A program made the translations under genes and the position numbers. From the NCBI GenBank assembly GCA_910592005.1, contig CAJVPP010000659.1, positions 1 through 28,063 of the forward strand: 28,063 nucleotides of DNA, written 5' to 3'. Positions 20,470 through 28,063 of the stretch are shown in pieces. This DNA comes from Funneliformis mosseae. Lineage: Eukaryota > Glomeromycota > Glomeromycetes > Glomerales > Glomeraceae. Position 1 is the stretch's first letter. Every line of letters begins with the position of its first letter. A model generated the notes under the pieces. It had not been told where the DNA came from and searched no databases. It worked only from the letters and a program-made list of their open reading frames with translations.

Positions 20470-21573
20470 GTACTTGATGAATCAGACAGATTTATTGATA
20501 ACCTGTTTGACTTTCTACAAATCCATTTGAGTTCCTTTCCAGAAGATACTTCGACTGTCCTTGAGGCCTGGGAAATTTTACATTTAGCAAATCTGAAAAC
20601 ATCACACTTCATATACCTTTTGAATGATAGTACCTTTCTTTGTACATGATGATGTTCAGATCGTATGGATATATATGCCGCTACTTTTATCGATTAATAA
20701 CTCTTATACCAATCGCCCGATTCTATATTGGATTAATAAATTAGCGTTGGTATAAAAATCAATTGCAAGGAATCAACATATCAAATAATGAATTTATTAT
20801 CATTTCCTTAAATGCATCAACATCAAAGAATTATTCATTACCAACTCGATTTTTACAACCACTAAGTTTCGATTCCAATCAAATCGGAGAAATTAGGACA
20901 ATTAACGATAGTAATAAAATATCTAGTATTATTTTAAAAAAGCGCAAATTCAGAGAATTGTTTGGTTTAGGGAAAAAAATTATGAGTGATGTTGTTGAAA
21001 AAGGTAATGAGAACACTTATCATGAGGTTTTAGAATTTTTTCGATCTATTCAGCAGAAAATGTTACAACACAGAATTCTTGGTAATAGCGGAGGGAATTT
21101 CAACACTCAGAATGATAATAAAAATTTAGAGATCTGGAATCCTATTTTACGAAGACCGAAAGGTCATCCTAAGTCAAAGAAAATTAATAGTATTTTGGAA
21201 GAGCCTAATACTAAGACATATAGATGTAAGTTATGCAAACAATCGGATCATAATAGCAAAACTTGCAAAGGAAAGGAGAATCAAGTAGTTTGAAGGAATT
21301 TTAATGTGTATGCATGTATGCATCGTATAATTTTAGTTTAGTCTACACTATTCTTTATTGCATATACGTTAACTTAAATAAATATACAGGATGTTTATGC
21401 ATGATACATTGTATATGTGAAAAATATTTATTGTTTAAGTAAAACCTTTACATTAGCATTAAGAAACATTAAATACATTAAGATAAATAAAATTTTGCTA
21501 TTAAATTTTGATACTTACTAACGATATTATAAAAAAAATATATTACATTCTGTCCAATCAAACTCGAATCACA

Positions 21574-21617
21574 TAATAGGGTCACTATAGCGACAGGGTC
21601 GCCAAATAGTATTACCC
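21574..21617 (-). repeat. Right terminal inverted repeat of the MULE
   Basis: Reverse complement of the left terminus with scattered changes. It ends in CCC next to the tataaataa duplication. Confidence 0.8.
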
Positions 21618-21626
21618 TATAAATAA
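21618..21626. repeat. Right 9-bp target-site duplication (tataaataa)
   Basis: Exact copy of 17,694-17,702. Confidence 0.85.
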
Positions 21627-21896
21627 TATTTAAAAATATATTAAATTATCTTAATTTTATTATTTTTATTAATTTTTGAATATAATTAATAATAAGTTAA
21701 TCAAACTTATTATTTTTAATATATATTATCTTATACTTCTCCATTTATAGAATTAAATAAAATTAACCAATATTTAAATTTTTTATTTCTATTTATTTAA
21801 TTCATATATTGAATAAATTTTATTTATACATAATTTTAATAAATTTCTTAATAAATCTTATATAGAATTTTTGTTACATTAAAATCTAATACTATA
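21627..21896. other. AT-rich spacer, nothing recognised
   Basis: 270 bp of AT-rich DNA between the MULE and the next element. It has no open frame of note and no motif. Confidence 0.5.
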
Positions 21897-21953
21897 AATA
21901 GTTGACTAAAGTACTCCCTGAGTATTGTATTCTTTCCACATTTTTTAAAGGTG

Positions 21954-22088
21954 AAAAATGTATTGTATTCAGGATATAAAATACCAATAAATAAATTAAT
22001 TTTTCACAAAAAATGTATTATATTCAGAATACAAAACACCAATAAATAAATTATTTTTTCACAAAAAATTTATTGTATTTAGGAATAT
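21954..22088. repeat. 55-bp tandem repeat, about 2.5 copies
   Basis: aaaaatgtattgtattcagg starts units at about 21,954 and 22,009, with a partial third at 22,064. Each full unit contains ccaataaataaatta and ends in a ttttcacaa block. It lies just inside the element's left terminus, 3' of the minus-strand transposase relic. Confidence 0.8.
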
Positions 22089-22195
22089 AATACTTAAATC
22101 AAAATATTTTATTTTTAAGATAAAATTTGATTTATTTGATATATATATGATATAAAAAATTCAATACAAAAAAAATTCAAAAAAAAAAATTAATT

Positions 22196-23604
22196 TCAAA
22201 TATTTTCATAATTTGGCAATTTCTCTTCATTATATTCATTAAATTCTAAGTCATCTAATGGTAAATCATTTTCAGATTCATTATCAGATTCATCAATTTC
22301 TATTTCATCTTCATGGTAAATATTATTTTTTTCATTCTTTTTGTTATTCTTTTTTTTAAATAAAGAATCATAATCTAATAATAAATGATCTTCACTTCTA
22401 TCTTTAGCTACTAATACTTCACAATATTTAAATAATTTGTAAATTAAAACAGTATCAATATCATTCTATGAATCTATAATCCATTTAGCAATAGTAGAAT
22501 ATAATGATTTTTTAATACATCCTGCTGGTGTTAATTGATGAATTTCTAAAGCCATTCAATCTTGATAATATTTTCTCAATTTAAATTTAAAACTTTTATT
22601 AATAGAAATATCTAATGGTTGAAGTTTACTAGTAAGATTGCTTAGAATTACTGCTATATTTGTTTGTTTTTCAACAAATTTATTCTTAACAAAATTAACT
22701 AAATATCTCTAAAAGAATCTAAAACTAAAAGAGATTAAGGATTACTTAATAGATTACGTTAATTCTATACATTTTCAATCCACTATAATATTTTATTTTT
22801 ATTTATCCATCCCTTTTCATTTACACGAATGTTAATACCTTGAGAAAATTATTTTATTAGAATATTTTTTAATTTAAAAATACAAGTAGCTGAAAGTTTA
22901 GTACTATCAGCCAAATATAATAAAATAATAGTAAAATGAGTTTTTTTATGATAAGTTATATAAATAGTTACTATTAATGTATCGCATTAATTTAATGTTA
23001 TATTTGAAGGTAAATCATAAGTAACTGATATTTCATCTATATTACTAATATATTTTAAAGGATAATCATATTGAATTCTTCGATATAAAATAAAATTAAA
23101 AAACTCTGTTATTTTTGTAAAAAGATCATTTAGAAGATATTACATAATATAAGCTCATCAACGTGTTATAAAATTAATCTTTTCATAAAACTTTCCAACT
23201 ATATTGTTGAAAATTTAAAGTTATTGATATTTGGATAAAGATTAAAATAATCTTTAGTAATAGATTTAGCCTTTTTAATAACCATATTTCATGTAACTAC
23301 TTTTGCTGCTTAACACATATCTGTTACTATAAAGACAAATTTTTTTCAAGTCTGAAAGATGTGCTTCCTTCCTTTATGCAGTTTTTAAATATAAGAAGCT
23401 GTATTTTCTAATTGATTTTTTTTGGTTTTTCCAATATCATATTTGTTTAGGCTCAACTTCAAATTTTTTGGCCGCCAACCTATTACTTTCACATTATTTA
23501 GCATAAAAAATAATAAGCAACTTTTCTCTTGCATACTACTACCTTTTTTTCTTTAATATAATATGAGATTTTTTATGAGAACCCTTATTATGATATACTA
23601 CCAT
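22196..23604 (-). pseudogene. CENP-B/pogo-type DDE transposase relic
   Basis: Read on the minus strand from an ATG at 23,604. A basic start (MVVYHNKGSHKKSHIILKKK) is followed by an HTH region with EKLLIIFYAK and LAAKKFEVEPKQI. The DDE domain begins with ISNIDEISVTYDLPSNITLN near 23,030, matching 'NMDETPv.yDlP.N.tvn'. KTHFTIILLYLADSTKLSA and INIRVNEKGWINKNKI follow, then SLLVLDSF (second D) near 22,720 and LDISINKSFKFKLRKYYQD (third D region) near 22,580-22,600. The C-terminal 110 codons (from LEIHQLTPAGCIKKSLYSTI) are nearly open and end in an Asp/Glu-rich tail, DESDNESENDLPLDDLEFNE. Many stops replace Trp, Gln or Lys, and there are several frame slips. Confidence 0.78.
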
Positions 23605-24138
23605 TTTTTTTGAAAAAGAAAAAGGAATGTGTTTAAAAAAAATAATATAAAATTAATTTATTTGCATTACATTCTGATTTAATTTCAATTTCAATCTTAG
23701 AAATTCATAACTAAAATTCTTTGATCACATTTTTTTCAAAAATAGCATCTGATTCTATTAAAATTCATTAGTAATGCTGATTTGATTTTTTTTTCTATCA
23801 GCTTGTTTGTTATTAATAAATAACTTTAGTTTTAATTTTTTAGAATTAGTTAAGAGAAACTATCAGGTTTGACTACTTTAGACAATTCAAATTTAATAGA
23901 TAAAATTTAAACTAGAATAATTTAAACTAGAACAAAGTTTAAATAAAAAAAATTTTGAATGAGTCAAAAAATTATTTTATTGACAAATTTTAATGTGCAA
24001 AAATTTGTCATATTTTATTAGTTTTGGTAAATATTCTTGTACTTTCTCATCTGATCAAAGTATCTCTTATAGTATTTATTGTACTCCTAAAGTTTGAGAA
24101 AATTGTATTATATTTGGAGTATCTTAGTCAACTATTTA

Positions 24139-25217
24139 CGGTATATTTGATATTTTAAAATATCCTTTCTATAAATTTTTAATTTCTTTTCATGATAAAT
24201 CATTTCTTGTATTATAATTAAATAATGATTTAAAATTTTTATATTTTATAAGTCTAGATTTAGGTTGCTTTAAAATAAATTATAATATAATATTAGAAAT
24301 AAGTAAAAAATAATTAATTATTATACTTATTGGTAGTATAATTAAAATTTCAATACATCTTCTCTAGAAACTCCATCAAAATCCTCAAATACATGATTTT
24401 AAGTATACATAATTTGATTTATAAATAACACAAATTGATTTTTAAGTATTTATTTTAATGATATCAATGAATTTATATAATTTATTAATATCAAAAAAAA
24501 ATAAAATTTATTAATAATAAATTCTTAAGCAACTTTTTAATTAATTATTTTATTTTTTTTTTTGATATTTGTTTTTTAAATTTTTTTTTAATATTAGTTT
24601 TTTTATTTATTTTTATTTTAATAAATTTTTTATTTCATATTTTATAATATTAATGATTTATTATATTTTTTTTATTTGATAAATACAAAATTTTTTAAAA
24701 AATAAAAATTTTCATGCATTCTTATAATATATTTTTTAAACTTTTTTTTTGATATTATTTAAAATAAAGTCTGATACTTATTTTACTAGCTGTAAATATT
24801 TAAAGTATCATCTGAATTTTTAAGTATTGAAGCCAAAGATATTACTAAATAGCTTAAAATCTATAAAAAATATTATCAAAAATTTCAAAAAGTTGATAAA
24901 AATCAAAAGTGATATGTGAAAATATATGATAATCAAGCAGCTACCTTAGATATTATTAATATTAATTTTTTAAGTAAAATAATTATAATCCTTTTAAAAA
25001 ATATGTTATCTGATAATCAGAATTTATACTATTTAAACAAAAGTAGCAAACTTTTTATTTTTGTTAATTACTCAAAATTATACATAATAATAATAATTGA
25101 AATTTTAATAATTAATGACATAAGTTCTTAAAAACATACATTTTAAATTTCATAATTCTAGCTTTTATATAACTATATTTACTAAAAAAACTTAAAAAGA
25201 AATATTAATAATTATCA
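24139..25217. other. AT-rich region with one unassigned open frame
   Basis: Mostly low-complexity AT. At 24,780-25,131 (+) the translation has a slightly more complex stretch (SEFLSIEAKDITK, then KIYKKYYQKFQKVDKNQK, then an open 71-codon piece starting MKIYDNQAATLDIININFLS) broken by TAG/TGA stops. This could be another transposon relic. I do not recognise the family and would not annotate it as a gene. Confidence 0.4.
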
Positions 25218-25927
25218 TGTTGTTACGTTAGGTTTCATAACTTCAAATAAAATCTCAAAAGGGATAAATAAAACTAAGACAATTACTCAAGGAATCACAG
25301 GTGAGGATTCACAATAATATTAAAGAATTATTCTCAATAATAAATACGTGAGATAAATACAAAATAAACATAAAGATAACTCAAAGATATTTCAGAGATT
25401 ACGCTTCAGAGACTCCAAGTTAATACAGCTAATCAATACAATATCATATAATAAGTTAACTAACGAAAGGGATTGCACAAATGCAAAGGATCACAGATGA
25501 TGTATAACAGTTTCAAAGGGTTTGCGAAGGATAAGTTTAATATACTCCTTTATTAATATAATAAATAAGTTCAGTACCTAAAAGATTAATATCTCGTCAG
25601 TGCTGAGACTCAAAGAAAATACAAAGATATTTATATATGTTGAATAAATAATAAAATAAACTAAACTAAATATATCGAAGGAAATAAAGTTGCCATTTTG
25701 CTAGGCAATAAAGTTGCTGTGTCATCAAAATTGCCAGATCTGCAGGTAACTAAATGATATCTATGATTTACGTGATTATCAAAAGCAATAAAATTGATAT
25801 CTAAGGATTTACATAATTGATCAATGACAATAAAATGGATAAAATGATCTTCATAGAAGATTTACATGGCAATAAAATTGATTTCCTATTCTACCAATTA
25901 AATCTATCTAAAATTTTACCTGTCACA
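25218..25927 (-). mobile_element. Solo-LTR-like sequence, copy 2 (reverse)
   Basis: The 710 bp match copy 1 at 6144-6865 in inverted orientation. This copy keeps clean TG...CA ends on its own strand (tgtgacagg at the 25,927 end, gtaacaaca at the 25,218 end). The TATA-like tatataaatatc lies near 25,627-25,638 and AATAAA at 25,549-25,554, both on the minus strand. No internal retrotransposon genes flank it, and no matching 5-bp direct repeat was seen at the edges. Confidence 0.65.
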
Positions 25928-26109
25928 ACGTATATATATTATATAATAGTAAGTAAATAGTCAGTTTATTTAGAATTATACATAATAAAATATTTTAATT
26001 TTTATATTATTTTGAAAGTAATAGTTTAGAAAAATAAATAAGTATATGAATTTTTATATTTTTATTTTACAAATTCATAATTTTTGTTTTTTTTTTAATT
26101 TAATGATCA

Positions 26110-26468
26110 TCAGAATTTTTTTAAATTTTTTAATTAATGCAGCTGTATAAAGGTTAAAAGCATAAAAATTTGATTTTATGTTCTTTAAAATCTATATTAT
26201 TATATATTAAAATTTCAAGTATTATTATGATATGTAATTTCAAGTAATTAATAAAAATAGAGGGACTATTGCTTTTGTCTAAGTAATTTAACAATTACTA
26301 AATTTATTTTTTAATTAATACAGTTGCATGAAAATTAGAAGCACAAAATTTTAAATATAAATTCTTTGGTATTTATATTATCATGTATTAAAATTTTAAG
26401 TATTATTATTATGTATAATTTTGAGTAATTAATAAAAATAAAAGGTTTGCTACTTTTGTTTAAGTAGT
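26110..26468 (+). repeat. Two tandem copies of a 181-bp unit
   Basis: taattaatgcagctg at 26,131 recurs as taattaatacagttg at 26,312. The order of later landmarks is the same: a g-aagcacaaaa block, tatattaaaatttcaag, gagtaattaataaaaat and gcttttgtctaagtaa/ctacttttgtttaagtag. Copies are diverged. The second ends where the MULE-like relic begins. Confidence 0.75.
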
Positions 26469-27540
26469 GTATATTTATATTACCAAAATAGCTATGATAA
26501 TTCAATTAATGAACTTTCTACTAAAAAACTTGCAAATAGTATTAGAAATTCTATTAAAGATACTGATAATTACAACTAAAATTATAATTACAATTACATA
26601 AGTAAGAATACAATTACTTACCGGTATTATGTTTCAAAAAAATATCTTAGCATCTAAGCTTCATAAACATTTAGATATATTAAAATAAGATATTCTAACT
26701 ATAAAGAGATTTAATTATAGTAGTTTTATAATAATCTCTATTAATAAAACTATATATATAATTAAATTAGAAATTTATCACAAAATTTTGCACAGAAAGC
26801 TAATTATTAAATCTATATCACAAACTGTAAAAGATTTTATAAAAAACAACATAAAGCTTTTATCAAAAGAAATATATATATGTCTTATTAATAATAATTT
26901 TAATATATCAATTAGATAAAAACTAATTCATTTTGGTAATTAAAATTAGGAAAAGAATGATATAAAAGATGTAAAAATTCATTTGATTCTGCAATTCTAA
27001 CTATTAGAAAATAAATATCAAATTATTTACAAGCAGTAAAATCTATACATACTTTAACATTTAAAACTAAACATTTAAATAAATTAAAAAATTAGGAATT
27101 GATATTAATGAATATAAAATGGATACCATTTATAATACAAATAATTTGGGATTTAATTTATATGTTTTATATACAAAAGTAAATGAAACTGAATTTCTAT
27201 TATCTTAAAAATAATGGTAGATGTAAATAAGGAATCTGAACTGGTATACTTTAAAGATTTTTTATTTTATTTTGAGATTAAGGATTACAACTTAAATTTT
27301 TTTAACAGATAAAGTTTTTGTTTAAATTAATATTATTCATTTTACTATTATAATTCAATTATGTAAATAATATGTTAAAAAAGTTATAATTAAAAGATTA
27401 TTAAATAATAAAGTTACTAGATTTATTTACAATCTCTTTTAGAAATTAGAAAAAGATTTACTTTTAATAGTATTTAACAAGTAACCTATTTTTATTCTAA
27501 AGAATTTAGAGAACTTATACAGTCAGGGATTTTACCAAAT
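26466..27540 (+). pseudogene. Second Mutator-like (MULE) transposase relic, highly decayed
   Basis: The N-terminal part reads YYQNSYDNSINELSTKKLAN, then a zinc-finger/HTH-like middle (KILHRKLIIKSISQTVKDFI; YICLINNNFNISIR). The DDE domain starts with a 29-codon open piece, MDTIYNTNNLGFNLYVLYTK, containing the first catalytic D. The second D lies in FLTDKVFVQI about 27,300 (FLTDKDFAQI in related proteins), followed by IQLCK-YVKKVIIKRLLNNK, where the usual CxxH reads CxxY. Stops and frame slips are frequent. Its layout and sequence differ from the MULE at 17.7 kb, so it is a separate family. No terminal repeats or target duplication were found. Confidence 0.68.
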
Positions 27541-27855
27541 ATAGAATTTCTAAATACAGTGTTGATCGATAAATGATCGACATTCTAGAAGTTCATAAAA
27601 ATTCACCAATCATTCTAAAATTATAAATGATCAATAAACTGAAATATATTAAATATATTAACCGTGACCGGTTATGGTTTTTTTTAATTTCTTTTTTTTT
27701 TTATTATTTTTAGCGGAGATGTGAGATCTTTTTGCATGATATGCTGAATGATTACATAATCAATTAACCGTGACCGTCGTCCAGAGCAATTTATTAATAA
27801 GTTGCTTTTTTATTTTTAATTTTATCTATTATTAACTCTTTAACTTCTTTTTTAG
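27541..27855. other. Region before the terminal exon, probably partly intron
   Basis: It contains a gttgatcgataaatgatcgac hairpin at about 27,561-27,581, a 13-bp direct repeat ttaaccgtgaccg at about 27,659 and 27,765, and a taaccgtgaccggtta palindrome in the first copy. An acceptor-like ttatttttag/CGG ends near 27,712, and a T-rich tract ends in ttttttag at 27,855. The sequence between (RRCEIFLHDMLNDYI in one frame) could be another exon, but its frame stops before any good donor. Confidence 0.35.
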
Positions 27856-27980
27856 GTGATTTAGATCAATCACGTTTTCGAGGTTTATCAAGTAAATCCC
27901 GTACTGATTTAGTAAATATCCTTCAAAAGATAAGAAATATATTGGCTAAAAATAGCATTAATACTAACGAAGAAACATAA
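27856..27980 (+). CDS. 3'-terminal exon of an unidentified host gene (partial)
   Basis: After a textbook acceptor (cttcttttttag) an open frame reads GDLDQSRFRGLSSKSRTDLV, continues as NILQKIRNILAKNSINTNEE, and ends at a TAA (27,978-27,980). The first two bases complete a codon from the previous exon. There are no stops or frame slips, codon use includes normal CAA, CGT and CGA codons, and composition is less AT-rich than the relics, so it looks like a living gene. The upstream exons were not found with confidence; they may be at 27.6-27.8 kb or beyond the transposon relics. I do not recognise a domain in these 40 residues. Confidence 0.5.
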
Positions 27981-28063
27981 TATTTAAATAATCTATTTAT
28001 TTATTTATAATGTATTCAAAAATTTTGTACATTACCAACTAATATTATCAAATAAATAAAATA
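27981..28063. other. 3' flank of the terminal exon
   Basis: AT-rich, with repeated attta and a final aaataaataaaata that could serve as a polyadenylation region. Nothing else is seen. Confidence 0.3.

Larger units (their letters stand above)
18600..21293 (+). pseudogene. Mutator-like transposase (FAR1-DBD, MULE DDE, SWIM, CCHC knuckle), four exons, dead
   Basis: Exons 18,600-18,682, 18,761-19,852, 19,954-20,395 and 20,470-21,293 join in frame to about 810 codons. Exon 1 starts MGESSIQDKEYEALLEYDSA. Exon 2 begins with a FAR1/WRKY-GCM1-like domain: KSFQSWDHIAKFMKRYATAK, then the C..H...C pattern of RRYLCRHTG...SCRVECPWLV. The MULE core shows first D in VVMHDNTCKTNRY, second D in VFVTDGDPAVNAAV, the CxxH motif HMHCIWHIS, and the catalytic E in TSHNEGENAILKRLF. 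A SWIM region (HFIYLLNDSTFLCT..., CRYFYR) and a C-X2-C-X4-H-X4-C knuckle (CKLCKQSDHNSKTC) end the protein. In-frame stops lie at 19,038, 19,173, 19,605, 19,839, 20,072, 20,210, 20,216 and 20,742. A one-base loss near 20,648 shifts the SWIM frame, whose expected CRH reads CRY. It is not functional as it stands. Confidence 0.88.
17703..21617 (+). mobile_element. Complete but degenerate Mutator-like (MULE) element, 3915 bp
   Basis: It is bounded by degenerate inverted repeats (17,703-17,748 and 21,574-21,617) and a perfect 9-bp direct repeat, tataaataa. From left to right it holds a six-copy 45-bp array, a duplicated 195-bp leader, and a four-exon transposase with FAR1-type DNA-binding, MULE DDE, SWIM and CCHC-knuckle regions. 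All expected parts are present, so it was an autonomous element, now inactivated by point mutations. Confidence 0.88.
21897..24136 (-). mobile_element. pogo/CENP-B-type transposon on the minus strand, degenerate
   Basis: aatagttgactaaagtactcc at the left matches the reverse complement of the right end, aatagttgactaagatactcc (ending 24,136). TA dinucleotides at 21,895-21,896 and 24,137-24,138 fit a TA target duplication. Inside are a 55-bp tandem repeat near the left end and a minus-strand transposase relic. The element is about 2.24 kb. Confidence 0.75.

Noticed and set aside
18600..21293. Reassigned stop codons (TAA/TAG for Gln, TGA for Trp) as a deviant genetic code
   Set aside because: The intact DM9 gene uses CAA for Gln and TGG for Trp and ends in TAA, and some stops in the relics replace Arg. 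Mutation of CAA, CGA and TGG explains the pattern.
24916..25131. 71-codon plus-strand frame as a gene
   Set aside because: Ile/Leu/Asn-rich, no start context, in-frame stops just upstream, no recognised family. At most a relic.
1..28063. tRNA or rRNA genes
   Set aside because: No T-arm ggttcgaatc-type motif with a matching acceptor stem and no rRNA-like GC-rich block were seen on reading both strands.

Overview
This is a eukaryotic window, strongly AT-rich (roughly four-fifths A+T by eye), with short GT-AG introns of about 75-120 bp, one complete small multi-exon gene and a very dense load of decayed DNA transposons. The families present (FAR1/MULE Mutator-like transposases, pogo/CENP-B-type DDE relics with acidic tails, a Tc1/mariner relic) and the extreme AT bias suggest an early-diverging fungus. 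The best guess is an arbuscular mycorrhizal fungus of the Rhizophagus/Glomeromycotina type. That assignment is inference from family resemblance, not from a search.

Layout. 1-3.7 kb is less AT-rich at its left end. It holds a 98-bp hairpin and a possible short gene fragment on the minus strand with a TATA box, followed by intergenic DNA. 3.7-7.4 kb is a nest of four insertions: an outer inverted-repeat element, a Tc1/mariner-like element inside it, a second copy of the outer element family inside the Tc1 transposase, and a solo-LTR-like sequence inside that. 7.4-9.6 kb is an AT desert. 9.58-11.36 kb is a pogo/CENP-B-type element with a dead transposase. 11.4-14.4 kb is another AT desert containing a small MITE-like inverted repeat. 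14.45-14.9 kb is the 5' end of a third pogo-like element.

14.98-15.86 kb, minus strand, is the only clearly intact gene: five exons encoding a 169-residue tandem DM9-domain (DUF3421) protein with a TATA box about 40 bp upstream of its start. 15.9-16.5 kb is less AT-rich DNA of unknown nature, followed by small inverted-repeat elements to 17.1 kb.

17.70-21.62 kb is a structurally complete Mutator-like element: a perfect 9-bp target-site duplication, about 45-bp degenerate terminal inverted repeats, a six-copy 45-bp subterminal array, a duplicated 195-bp leader, and a four-exon transposase. The transposase has FAR1-type DNA-binding, MULE DDE, SWIM and CCHC-knuckle regions and carries eight in-frame stops and one frameshift. 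21.90-24.14 kb is a second pogo/CENP-B-type element on the minus strand with matching termini. 25.22-25.93 kb is the second copy of the solo LTR, inverted relative to the first. 26.1-27.5 kb is a 181-bp tandem repeat followed by a second, unrelated MULE relic. The last 125 bp of coding sequence (27,856-27,980) looks like the intact 3'-terminal exon of a host gene whose body lies upstream or was displaced by the transposons.

The genes do not form an operon or pathway. The window reads as a transposon graveyard around one small host gene. Where I can infer the ancestral codon, most stops in the transposase relics fit CAA/CAG to TAA/TAG, CGA to TGA, or TGG to TGA/TAG, which points to cytosine deamination as the main decay process.
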